A stretch of DNA of 64,000 nt. Source: Multifurca ochricompacta. Its lineage: Eukaryota; Basidiomycota; Agaricomycetes; Russulales; Russulaceae. Where the stretch lies: NCBI GenBank assembly GCA_022496185.1, contig WTXG01000004.1:1158649-1222648 (forward strand), given 5' to 3'. The first letter of the stretch is position 1. Each line of letters starts with the position of its first letter. Position numbers and translations under genes: made by a program. Under the pieces are notes generated by a model. That model did no database searches. It was not told the DNA's origin and was given only the letters and a program-made list of their open reading frames with translations. Of this stretch, positions 33,604 through 45,520 are shown piece by piece.

Positions 33604-34915
33604 CTAATTAGAAACAACTGTTGTGTCAGATAAACGAGCCATCAAAGGGGCCATCATAGGTGTCACATCTGGTGTCTCCACCCTCGGGAGCAAGGTTACC
33701 AATCGATGCTTCTTAATCTCGGGTCCTTTCGACCCGAAGTACCTCCCTGACTCGAACGACCAACAGTCATGCCCCCGAGTCCAGTAAGCCAATCTCTCTA
33801 TGAAAGACTGAACCACAGAATCCATTTCGGGGCCCCATGAAGGCAGCATACGATGCTGCGCTTGGAACCCGGAGAGAACCTTTCCGTGGTATTCAGCTAC
33901 CCAGTTGAGCGCACCGTCCAAATCTACTCCTCTTTCGCTCATGACGACAGTGATGATATTATGACCGCCGTGTCCTGCAGCTTGCTCGTTGTTATACGAA
34001 TATAAATCCTGATTACACTACGTCAGACGGAAAGCCCGCATCGGTTTTTTTTTTTTCTTTTGGGAAGTAGTGACTTACATTTGTGAGCACTATAGATTCT
34101 GCCGCTAGGGCGAGGAGCGACTCCATTGCTGGATGAGCCATGACTTCATCCGGGATATCCAAGCCTAGCTCCGCGGAGAAGAAAGATGCGTAGGCGCCTG
34201 CCGTGAGCCTTCTGAGTTCTAGATAATCCACGATGCTACGAATGCGCCCGTCCGCTCGATCGGAAGCCTCACTGATCACACCGTAGACATATCGTGTGAA
34301 TGACAATATGAAGCGTCTTTGAGCTGGCTCGCTGGCAACTTTGATCGCGCGCAACCAGAACCTGTTTTTTTGGGATGGGACATTTTAAATAAGGCAATTG
34401 TGAGCGGAGGTAGTGGTAGTGCTTACTGTCTCGTGATCTCTCCGAGCTTCGACTCGCCTTTGGGGCGTTCCATGTGAGGGTTAAGAAGGACACCCACGAC
34501 CATGTCCGCATATATGCGTGCGCCGTCACCACTGACTTTGTCGGTGAACTCATCGTAGATAAAAAATAACACCATGAGATCGCAAGCAACTCGAAGACCA
34601 TCTACGTGGTCGTTAGGATAGCCCTTCCCTCGACCTGCCTCAGATGGACATACCTCTATCTAGGAGCGGATATCCAAGAGAACTGAGAAGGGCTATGCGT
34701 CTTTTCAGTTACAGAGCGAAAGGGAAGAGATGAAGCACTAGCTCACGGAAATTGCATAGATCAAATGATCTCTGGGACTTGACGTCAAGAGCCTCGAAGC
34801 CACCCAGCCAACAGTCGGATTCGGGTTTGACCTCCGCGTAGTGTTTATTCAGTATTCTCGGCCAGGGCCACTGCGCGAGCGAGTCAGGAAGATAAAATTG
34901 AGGGAGATTCGACAT
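33604..34915 (-). CDS. Sesquiterpene synthase STS2
   Basis: Class I sesquiterpene cyclase. Start MSNLPQFYLPDSLAQWPWPR at 34915. Exon 1 ends in FDLCNF; exon 2 gives LLSSLGYPLLDR. Exon 3 carries the acidic motif in VACDLMVLFFIYDEFTDKVS and ends GESKLGEITRQ. The next exon is FWLRAIKVASEPAQRRFILS to LDIPDEVMAHPAMESLLALA and IVLTN, and the last is DLYSYNNEQAAGHGGHNIIT, giving NDLYSYNNE (NDxxSxxxE). WSFESGRYFGSKG supplies RY. The C-terminus ends SDTTVVSN at 33604. All junctions keep frame, so this copy appears functional. It is clearly diverged from STS1/STS3 and may make a different product. Confidence 0.92.
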
Positions 34916-36159
34916 TCTGGTGTGATGCAGAAGAGGTAGGAAGATACGACGGTACGACGGTATGAAGGTTCAAGAAGAAGAGGGGGAGCTTTTATACTGC
35001 AATTTTCTAAAACTATCCTTTTTTAAGAGATACATGAGAAGACAAAGGAGCATCCAGTGTGATCAATGATTAGATCGCGCGTACAGTCTGTTTCCCATGA
35101 AGTCGAAAGAAGAGCATTCCAGAGTCGCCGGAGGTGAGGTGGTATTACCATGAGCGAAAAAAAGTACCGGGTTTGCCTCATTTCTTAATTTCAAGAGGAT
35201 TTGCTCCACCGGCACACGATTCCTCGTTGTCGTTGTTGAAAGCCGGCATCGCATCTAGCGCCACGAGATCGAGTCGAGAAGTAGTGATTCGGAAAACAAT
35301 GAACCTTTAAACCCGCAAATATGTTGAATCACTTACGAGAAGAAGACGCTCTGAAGACTGAATTCATCAGTTCATTTCTGCCACCAATTCACAGCCTCTG
35401 AGGAAATTCAATGCATTGCCTCGAGTTCCGAAAGCTCAGCGGTTTTGGCTAAACGCTTTCACGGGCTCAATGAGACTAAGGGAAGGATGAGTTAATGAAG
35501 AACATTTTGATCAGGTCAGCCATAGCCAATAGTTCGAGGCGCTGAGCCCGGCTCGAGCAGCGTACCGAAGGCCAGTTTAGTCTAATAGACTAGACATTTT
35601 AAGGAGTAGGAGATTGTGATTGAACCGGTCCGGGTTCGGCCCATTCATTCTATTCCACACGCAATCCGGCTTCATCAACGACCCCTCGCCCGTCCAACCC
35701 CGCCCACTTTTAAGAGGAAAAGGATAAGACTTGGTTAAGGGAAAGATAAGCGGCCTGTCATCGGAGACTCAATCAAACGACGCACAGGGATAGCCATGTT
35801 CGTAATGCAAAAAATGTTAGGAAGAGGGGGGATCAAACCAAGTACCTCGCCTCGCCTTGAAGTAGATAGATAACGACCTCCAATGACAAAGTTCGGTTCG
35901 GTTAGCGCGCTCTTGAGCTCGAGCGTGACGGTTTCTACAGAGATAACACTTGGCAACTGTGTTCATGGCGCGCATCTCACCCGCACACGCGCCCCACAAA
36001 CAAATCCCCGCCCAGCTTCCATCTTTGAGTAGATGAGCTTAAAACCTGGATTACAGGCCGAGAGAATCAATCGGGACCACTCTCGTGTTTGCCGAGTTTT
36101 CGATCGATCATTGAATTCACCAGCTTTTTCCCCTGTACTGACTTACAAAGCCTGCTACT
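34916..36159. other. Spacer between divergently placed STS2 and STS3
   Basis: No gene supported. Presumed promoters of both synthases lie at the two ends; the STS3 side continues into the duplicated promoter region shared with STS1. Confidence 0.5.
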
Positions 36160-38195
36160 AGGATAATTGGTTTCTCGGTGAGGATGGGAAAATGTCTTTT
36201 CTTGACATTTAATTGAAAAGTCCGCCGACAGGACACCAGCCAAATGTGATCTATTTTGCGCCGCGCCACAGAAATATGAAGCATTGATAACGGCTCATTG
36301 ACTTCACAACTCAGAAGCGCCCATCCCGGGACATTTGTTTGCCGACTTCAAGTCTTACAGCAGCCTAGTCCTGTGCACCGTGCTCAATGACATCTACCTC
36401 CAATCTTTTCAAGTTTTCACCTAGTTCATGGCCTGACTCGGAATTTTCCAAGTGCCGAGAACAGAACAATGTGCCTTAGCGTAGATCAGGAGGCAGGAGG
36501 GAAAGAAATAAAAGAGCTCTTACCGTCGACTGGAAACTCAAACCTCATCAAGTCTTTTCACCTCTCTTGTTTCTAACCAGAAAACAAATGTCTAGCCTAC
36601 CCCAATTTCATCTCCCCGATCCGCTTGCTCGATGGCCCTGGCCTAGAAAGATAAATGAGCATTATGCAGAGGTCAAGCCAGATGCTGATCATTGGTTGCG
36701 GAGCTTTCAAGCTCTTGATGCCAAATCACAAAGATCTTTTGACCTTTGTAATTTTTGTAGGTGTTTATTTCGTTCATCTTTCTCATGGCCGCTGAAGGTA
36801 TCCACAGCCCTCCTCGGCTCGCTCGTGTACCCTTTACTCGACAAAGGTCTGTTTGTGTAACCTTGATAAGGGTCGTGCCATCCTGACAAGACCTTAGATG
36901 GTGTCCGCGTCGCTTGTGATCTCATGGCGCTCTTCTTTATTTACGACGAGTTCACTGACAAAGTCGACGGTGATGGTGCCCGTGTTTACGCGGAAATGGT
37001 CATGGATGCCATCGAAAACCCCTATAAGGGACGTCCACAAGGCGAGCCAAAGCTCGGCGAGATTGCACGACAGTATGTCCAAACAGATACATTTCCCATC
37101 GCTCATGTTCTTACATATGTCGATCATGAACAGATTCTGGTTGCGTGCGATCAAGGTTTCAAGCCCAGCAGCTCAGAGGCGTTTCATCAAGACTTTCGCG
37201 GAGTACGTCTATGCGGTGATCGATGAGGCTTCCGACCGTGCAAAAGGACACGTCCGAGGAATCGAGGATTATCTCGGGCTCACGCGGCTCACAGCCGGGG
37301 GATATCCATCTTTCCTGGCTGTAGAAGCCGGCCTGGACATCCCGGATGAAGTCATGGCTCACCATGGGATGGCGTCACTCTGCGCCTTGGCTGCAGAGTC
37401 TCTTGTCCTCACAAACGTGGGTATCGTTTTTTTTCCAAATAACGCTTAGTCCTGTCTAAAACAGACGGAACAGGATATGTACTCGTACAACATTGAGCAA
37501 GCCTCAGGTCACGGTGGTCATAATATCGTGACGGTTGTTATGAATGAAAAGGGAGTGGACCTAGACAGTGCACTCAAATGGCTTGGGGACTATCACGAAG
37601 AAGTTTTGGCCAGGTTCCAAGCACAGCATCGGATGCTTCCTTCATGGGGTCCTGCGGTAGACCGGGATGTTGAAAGTTTCGTGGAGAGACTGGGTTACTG
37701 GATTCGTGGGATCGATAGTTGGTCACTTGAGACGGAGAGATATTTCGGGACTAAAGGAGTTGAGATCCAGAAGCACAGGGTGGTGACTTTACTCCAAAAG
37801 GTGAAGAAGCCGAATGTAACACCCATGATGGCTCAACCCAGTGCTCAGGTACACTAAATTTAGGGTAGACTCATTGTTGTGTTGCCCTTATTGTAAACAC
37901 CTTTTTGTATCTCCCCTATTTTAGAGTATCAATGGATCTGATAGTACGGATTGACCAGCCATCGCGAGGAATGTGAACGTGATTTCCATTTAACTTCGGC
38001 TACCCCAAGGAACAGTTTCGCGAGTGGAGCGCTGCCCTCTCAGACATATCGAGACCTGCACATCGCAAATGATCTTCAATTACTATCAGAGCTCCGCGTC
38101 ATCTCTCGTCTCGAAGCGATAGGATCTGTAATCTGTCTGTGATTGACGTTCTGGAGTTATCAGTTATCTAAAGTTCCATGCAGGCCCGGAAAGGT
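36160..38195 (+). repeat. STS3 arm of the second inverted duplication
   Basis: Counterpart of 17745-19775 in opposite orientation. Homology is recognisable from about 36160 (CAATTATCC / AACCAATTAT region) to the shared CCATGCAGGCCCGG near 38180. Confidence 0.85.
36588..37857 (+). CDS. Sesquiterpene synthase STS3 (intact twin of STS1)
   Basis: Class I sesquiterpene cyclase, almost identical to STS1. Start at 36588 (MSSLPQFHLPDPLARWPWPR; an in-frame ATG at 36567 is less likely). It reads DLMALFFIYDEFTDKVDGDG, GEPKLGEIARQ, FWLRAIKVSSPAAQRRFIK, YAVIDEASDRAKGHVRGIED, PSFLAVEAGLDIPDEVM, LVLTN joined to DMYSYNIEQASGHGGHN, WSLETERYFGTKG, and ends AQPSAQVH at 37855-37857. DEFTD and NDMYSYNIE are the two metal-binding motifs, and RY lies near the C-terminus. 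Unlike STS1 it has the extra base that keeps frame across PSFLAVEAG. It is transcribed toward STS4. Confidence 0.93.
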
Positions 38196-41100
38196 TGGGG
38201 TCTTTGGTGGTGGACTCACACCTGCATTTCCATTTTGTTTGCTTAGTGGCCCACAACTCCGTCATCATCGCGATGAATGGTAAAAGCTGAAAATAGCGTA
38301 GCCCATGTCTAGAAGTTAAAATGAAATGAAAACGAGGGGCACCAAAACCATAAATAAATAAAACATTCACCGCCGGGAGCACATGGTTCCGGCGGACTAG
38401 ATCCAACAGATCAGGCGGAAAGGACCCGGAACGCCACACTTATTCGCAAATGTGGCTGTGGCTGTGCCAGCGCATCGATTAAAACTTGACAATCGCGCAC
38501 ATTTTTGCCAACCAACAATGCACTGCCTAAGCTAGCTAACTCAGAGTACGTGACCAGATCTTTGGTCCTGGCTTCTGCTAACCTTTCATTAACCTGGTTA
38601 ACCCATCGAGGTCCTGCATGTGTTCACGCTTCCAGTGGTAGACGCAAATTGCCTCGGATCTTTTTGACACAAAATCCCCGGTTATGATCAGCAAGCTAGC
38701 ACCCATAGCACGGCTACCCTGGCTTCAATAGCTGTAGCTTACAGCAGAACTAACTTCGTGAGCATATTTTCGTCGCGCTGTTGATGACTGCGCGGTAAAC
38801 TGCGCTGGGGAGCATAATGAACAAACATCATGTCAAAACTGACCGAACAACCCTCGAAATAGTCTCAATGTTGGTTTTAGTAAAGGAATTAATGTTCAGA
38901 CTTCTGTCTGGGTAGTCGTATACTTAGCTTTGGTTATCACGAGACGAGACCCCAGGTATCGTCATTGTCTTTTGTTGACTTGGCCCATGCTAGCAGAGTG
39001 AATTTTTCAATTTGACATAGAGTGCTCCATGACATCCGAGTCGCTTCCACTGTTTGGGGCAATAAAGCGATTAGTTTTGATAACTTGCTTTGGGAGTGGT
39101 GCCCTCTCAGGCTTCTTGATCAAAACTTTGTTCCGTACAAGCGCCTTGAACGGAAAAAGGTCCCCCTGTACGTGTTCTCAGCTGACGCAGCCTCGACGCC
39201 ATAGTCACACTTATAATCAGCACTTTTAGCATGGTATTTCCTTATTCGTGACAAGCTTTCACTTTCAAGGTGATCCAAATGGGGATATTCGGCCTTTCGT
39301 ACCCCAGATCCGCACAAGCCCAGTGGCTGTAAGTTTAAGTGACACAACCCGCCCCGATATTAAAGGGTGGTTGTAATCTTATTCATGTGACATAGGTTTA
39401 AAATAAAAAAAATCATGTAGCATACCTTTTTCTCGTGAACCACTCCCACGACCCTGTGCATCTAATTCTACCTTAATCAACTTTGACCTTGACTCTGAAC
39501 TTGGGAATTCGTTCTTGTTCTGCTCTTCTCCCGTCTTGTACGGTCTGTCCATCTGTGGCCAAGTTCCTAGATTTTTCTTGTATTGCATGAAGAGCGATCT
39601 TCCGATTGTCGCCGTTCTGTTCTGCGTACTCAAATATATAATTGTGTATAATCCGCGCAACAATTCCAGCGACGATGATCGAGTATTGCACGCCGGACAT
39701 GTCAAGTTATGACAGTGGCACTGAGTCACAGGCCACGTGTGTTACGGTCGGTAGGCCGTATCGCATGCTCGATCCGGGAATCGGGGTTCGGGGGCTCTGA
39801 GGGAAGTGTTCGATGGTTTAGATGTATGGGGTTGTTCGCAGGACAACCCAGAGAATACGGAGAAGAAAAAATGTTCGATTGAGTACCGAGTTTCAAGTTT
39901 GAACTGTCTAGTGTCTACATCCTATAACGGTATCGCGAGCGGCCGGATCTGATAAGCGGGAGTTTTGGGAGGAAAATTTGGTGAATGTAAATTACGCGTC
40001 GGTGTAACAACGTGCTATCCTAGTCCTAGTCAGCCTGGAAAACTATATTTTTTAATTTTCTTTGTCTACAAATATCCCCCCCTACTAGTACTCAAAGTTA
40101 GTGGATCCAATGAGGCCTCTTGTGACGAAGCTGCGTTAGCAATGCAATTTCCCTCATGGCTCCCGTATGGCATTCACTCAAATACCAGTAGCAGTTGTTA
40201 AATTATGGTGTACGGATCCAATCCGCAGTGAGTGCGAGGCAAACCGTGTTCCCAAGCAAAGAGAGAGGCAGTGATGTAAGAGAAAAGGAGGAAGAACCCC
40301 GCGATAACTATGACTTCGAATAGGAGAGAGAAAGAGAGAGAAAGAGATTCTCTTTGCTTCTGCTAGTCCTACTACAAGCATTGTATGTGCCTTTATATAC
40401 TTGTAGAGAAACCTAGTTGAAGGGGTGTTATGAAGCAGCTGAGGGTGAATTTGGAAGGAAAGAGGGCAGAGCCAAGCGAGGCAAGGCGAAAGAGGATGAA
40501 ACCGAGCAAATAAGTACAAAACGAGACGAACCCAATGAACGGGCAAGCGGCCCGGAACGCGCACAATCCGAACAAGACGTTAAGTCAATTGCCCGTACCA
40601 TGCATCATCAATCAGATTTGTACCGTATCAAGGTCTATCCAAAACTAAAGTCGAATAAATGTCAGAAATAGTTGTAACGAAAGAGAGAGCAAATGGGTCC
40701 GGCCGAAAGTGGTGACGGCCGACACCACGCCCAAATAAGTACGCACTTGATGATGTGGATCTCAGACGCTCTGGGACTTCGATCAACAATCCAGAGCTGG
40801 GCGGTATAGCACGTTCGTTATGTGATTTTCTCCAGGTACCACTCTGAACTAAATTTCATTGAGCAGCAGCAGTAAGCAGTATTACCGAGAACGGATCAAG
40901 ACCAAATCAAAGGTTGCGACCGTATTAGGCGATATCAAGTGGACTGAACAGCAGCTGCTGTACAATAGTTACTAACCACCTCACCCGTTTACAATGATTT
41001 TAAATATAATCCTGCACTCATTTATGTATTTATTTGAGGATGCTTCTTCTGTACTTTTCACTTCAGTTTTGACCAACATCAGTTATTGCTACCGCTACCG

Positions 41101-42809
41101 TTCTAGGGGTTCGCTTATCTAATGACGGTTGCACGTCATCTTTCCTCATTTAAGCATCCTCTTTTTTTTTTCAGGTCTCTTTGTTTGGTTTATTCAGGCT
41201 ACCTAGGTGATCTAGCGATATCATCGTCACCTTCTTGGTGTGAGAAAGGGATCCTGTAAACTTCAACCCCATGCCCCCAGTTATCACACCCCCCAGGAGA
41301 TTAAATTTTTCCGACATTTGACTTGATTACATAATATAAAGCCTACTTCATGTTGAGTGTTGAGTGAGTTCACCTTATAATTCTCAAGTCTCATACCGAA
41401 CCTTTTCACCTCCGGTGCATCAGGCACGGTGTACGTGTCCCGGTTAGTGTTCGCCCCCGCATCGTGATCTTCGCCTGCTTCAGGAGGCATTCATCTGCGA
41501 GACAGCATAAAATTGAGAGTCACTGATGCTAACTAGCATGACAGTACCATCTCGCTGGACGTTTTTTCGCTGCATTGGTCTTATTGATTCACTGTCAACT
41601 TACGCTGGGCCGGAATAATACATACTAGCTCCCTTAATGCAGATCGGTTGACTGAACCTGTGTCATGGAATCATGTCAAATGAAGCGCTGAGACCCACGA
41701 GCCCCCGAGTTCGAGCCGAAACCGATTGTGATCATATTGCACCCCATGATGTAGTCTGGCCCAGGTTCTTATTGAATGGTCCTTGCCATATCCGCGAGAT
41801 GAGGTGATAATGAATTTTGGTGGAAGCCTGAAAATTGTCAACGCTGAATTTGCAATAATAGCAAGATTGTCGGCTCATCCTGGGAAGGATCGAATCGGTG
41901 GAGGCGGAGGATAGAATCAAGACAGTAACATAAGGAAGTCTTTAGTCATATAACGCTTGACATGTCAGGGTCACAGAGCGGGAGGAATGCAGGATTTAAG
42001 GTCAAGAACAATCGTAAAAGATGCAAGACAAGCTTTGACCGGTTGACCCTTGACGCGGAGTAAGCTGAGTCGTTGGGCCAAACCTTCCTAGGTGTCAGAA
42101 TAAATCTGGAAACAACATACAACCTGGTCTGCACAAATTCCAACCTTTTGTGGGAAGCGCACAGGGGAGCTGTGTTATTTATAGTTCAGTGCAAATATAA
42201 TCCTCTCACGGCAAAGTTATCCTGTCACGATCACCAAGTTTGTTCATCAGGGCATGTCCGATTTTTTTTTACAGATGAAACCATGAATAGTCCAAAAAAA
42301 AGCGTATAGGAAACGTCTCTAGGTGAAGAAAATCCGTGATCAGACTTCCAGCTGCCTATGATTCTTGCCAAAAGAAAAACCCTTACATGTTACCGTAGGT
42401 TCTCGAATGGGGATCTTATGTCCGATAGGGTTTCTTTGAATCCAAGATTTTTGGATGTTGATGGGCTCACTCATGTGGGATTCAAAGCAACAGCCGGGTA
42501 CTAGGCACTTGCACTGGGAAAAAATATCCTCATGGGCTTCCATTCTACATGTTACCCGAAGTCGTAACGGCTCTTACGTTATGCTGCGAACAGTATTCTA
42601 TAAGCGAATTATGTTTTCATGTGAATCTTCAGCCATTGGATATGATATGATAGAATTGTGTGAGGTATCAACAAAATATCAGCACTTGCAGCCAGACCAG
42701 TGAACACTACAATACACAGTATTTTACAAATGTAAACCATAAAATCAGACACTATCCAGTACATAGTTAATCGTATTTAGTTCATAGCCAAGTGGTACAA
42801 TATAGAAAC
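38196..42809. other. Long gene-poor spacer between STS3 and STS4
   Basis: About 4.6 kb without a supportable gene. Features seen: a GA-rich simple repeat near 40324-40350, T-rich tracts near 41161, and AT-rich sequence near 42720-42760. Many short open frames are present but none shows a known motif, signal peptide or splice pattern; some may be worn remnants. Confidence 0.5.
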
Positions 42810-44070
42810 TCAAATGTTAAACTCCTTGCCTGTGGCCATCATAGGCGTCACTGCCTCCACTTTGGGTAGTAAATTAACGACCCTCTTTATCTGAATCTCC
42901 CGACCTTTTGTTCCGAAATATCGCTCGGTCTCAAACGCCCAGCAGTCGATCCCACGAATAAAGCAGGCTAGTCTCTCCACGTACGTCTTGACCTTGAGAT
43001 CAAGGATTGGACCCCAACAAGGTAATACCCTGTATTGCGCCTGGAATTCGGACAGAATTTGCCTATGATAGTCGGCAACCCAGTCAAGCGCGCCATCTAG
43101 ATTGACACCCTTCTCAACCATCACGACTGTGATGATGTTATGACCGCCGTGTCCGGCTGCTTGCTCGATGTTGTACGAATATAGATCCTGAGAGAGATTT
43201 GGTTAGGCATCTGATTACTCTAGGCTGCTAGTGGCAAGAGCACTAACATTTCCAAGAACCAAAGATTCTGCGACCAAGCTACGGAGCAATTCCATAGACG
43301 GATGTGTCATGACTTCGTCTGGGATGTCCAGGTCCATCTCGAGAGGAAAGAAGCACGGATACGGGCCAGCGGTTAGGCGAGTAAGTCGGAGATAGTCCGT
43401 GATTCCCCGGACGCTCCCTTTCGCGCGATCAGAGGCCTCATCGATGACTGCATACGCATACTCTGCGAACGATGTAATAAATCGCTCCTGAGATGATGGG
43501 GAAGAAATTTGCATTGCGCGCAGCCAGAATCTTTTAAAGGGCGTCAATCACTGTTCAGGAAGCAGAGAACTTCGAAGCTCACTGCCGAGTAATCTCCCCG
43601 AGCTTCGATTCGCCATGAGGACGCTCCATTTGAGGATTCCGGAAGACATCCACGACTACCTCTGCGAAAGCACGTGCACCTGTTCCATCCACTTTATCGG
43701 TGAACTCATCGAATATGTAGAATAGCGCCATGAGATCGCAAGCGACGCGAAAGCGCTCTTAAAAACCTGTCAGACAGGTCAAGGTCTAAGTCGTAAAGGG
43801 CTGACCTTTGTCGATAAATGGGTATGCCAAAGCCCCAAGGAGTGCTGAGGGTCCATTAGGTTATCGACAGCTAGAGAAGAGCAGTAGAGATGAGTGCTTA
43901 CCAAAATTGCACCGGTCAAATGAGTTCTGTGATTTGGCGTCCAATGATTCGAAGCCATGAAGCCATGCATCAGATTCCGGCTTGATTTCTGCGTAATGCG
44001 GGTTTAACTCTCGCAACCAGGGCCACTGTGCGAGTGGGTCGGGAAGGTAAAGTTGAGGAAGAGCTGACAT
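42810..44070 (-). CDS. Sesquiterpene synthase STS4
   Basis: Class I sesquiterpene cyclase. Start MSALPQLYLPDPLAQWPWLR at 44070; exon 1 ends FDRCNF; exon 2 reads ALLGALAYPFIDK. Next is VACDLMALFYIFDEFTDKVD (DEFTD motif) to GESKLGEITRQ. The exon FWLRAMQISSPSSQERFITS runs to LDIPDEVMTHPSMELLRSLV and LVLGN, joined to DLYSYNIEQAAGHGGHNIIT (NDLYSYNIE). WAFETERYFGTKG has the RY pair. It ends MMATGKEFNI at 42810. Frames and GT-AG borders are consistent. It differs from STS1/3 and STS2 at many positions, including Cys-rich YVERLACFIRGIDCW, so the cyclisation product may differ. Confidence 0.92.
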
Positions 44071-45520
44071 TCTAGGAAAGGAGGGGGTAGGTGAAAACTT
44101 ATGAGCGGTACTGGCGGTTTAGGACTGTCGTAGCTGCTGCTTATATCTCGCTTCATGTCAGATTTAGGGATGATCTTCTTCTGAGTTTTCTCAAATGATT
44201 TCACCGCCGTAAGCGAGGGCGCATGGAAGTTTCAATGGTAGATAGTGAGTTGCTTCGTCCCCTGACGTCCAGCGCGGCCGTCGTCCAGGGGGTGAGCAAC
44301 ACAACCCTTTAGTAGCACGGGTCGGTAGATAGATAGTTGTGAGCGGATCATCATTAAAACAGTCCACACAGAGAGTGTAGTCTTTCGGATAATTTCGTGC
44401 CGTAACGTTCCTGCCGCAATAAGCTATATCCAGGAATTGCCTCCGTGAGCGAAGCGCTGGCGTCACTTACTTTATTGCGAAGTGTGATTGTTAACATGTT
44501 ATAAGTACCAATGGAGCGGTAGAAGATAAGTATGTCACTGGGTTCAAAAAATGCGTGGGTGAACAAGGCCAATTTGACTTCCAATTGACCTAGAGACCCT
44601 CGGCTACCGCTACCTGGGTGCATGGTGTCCGTATTACTGTGAAGAGGCCTGACGGCAGCATAGTCCTTCGCTTCAAAGAAGTTGATCTTCTTTTCCTGAC
44701 TGCGGTCACGCTCATGTACCTGGAATCCGGGAGACCCCACACCATTTGGATCCCGATACCTCGAGCTGTCAGTCAGAGATGCTATGAAGCTCTTCACGCA
44801 ACGAGCGGTTGCAAATTTTCGTTGGAGTGGCCATTGATTCCGGCTGTCGCAAGAGCGCCCTGATCGCCGAACACAACATCATGTCAAGATCGACAGTTTG
44901 GGGCTGCAGTCTTTGTTAATTTGTTTAGATTAATGGAATGACCCAAAAAATCTGCATCAGAACGCAATTATTTACGGCTCCGTTCCATGTGCGGGGAATA
45001 AAAGTGGTCCCTCGCCCTTGTGCAGATATGACATGGGCGCGGAGTGGTGAATGGGGAGGGGGATTGAAAATTGGTTGATATGGCTCGGTAGGCGAAAAAA
45101 CAGATCCCGTACCCGTCTATGTTCCTAAATGCAAAAAATGATTGTGCATGCCTGAAGAGCTTAAACGACCCCTCTCTCAGCTACGAGGTAGTTCAATCAC
45201 AGAATTTTGGAAGGACACACCCACTATTACTGCCACTTTGCCGTGAGGTACTTCTGTCCGCGGGTGTGAATTGGAAGAGCTCTTGAAGCCTCTCTTTCTC
45301 CTCTCCTCTCCACACCCCGCATCCCCCCATCCGCGGTTGCCGCCTCATCCCCACTTAGTTCTCATCCTCTTCCCACACTAAATTTCAATTAATTACATAC
45401 CTTACGTATGTTTAGTTACGTTGGCGGTGGCGGAATTGTGTGACGGTTGTACCGGCCCGGCCAAGGACTGATGCCGTTCGAGTGACATCGCGTTCTCGTT
45501 AACACCCTCTGTCAACGGTC
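44071..45520. other. Spacer between STS4 and GAL1
   Basis: No gene supported. The left end would hold the STS4 promoter and the right end the GAL1 promoter, with C/T-rich tracts near 45290-45360. No convincing Gal4-type CGG-N11-CCG site was found. Confidence 0.5.

Noticed and set aside
40178..40564. Minus-strand 128-aa frame with aromatic-rich sequence
   Set aside because: Driven by a GA/CT simple repeat; no splice or family support.
41020..41160. Weak similarity to the P450 upstream region (25780-25850)
   Set aside because: Only short blocks such as TATTTGAGGA and TTTTGA match; too little to claim a lost second P450.
44354..44797. Minus-strand 147-aa frame between STS4 and GAL1
   Set aside because: No recognisable domain and no second exon that would extend it.
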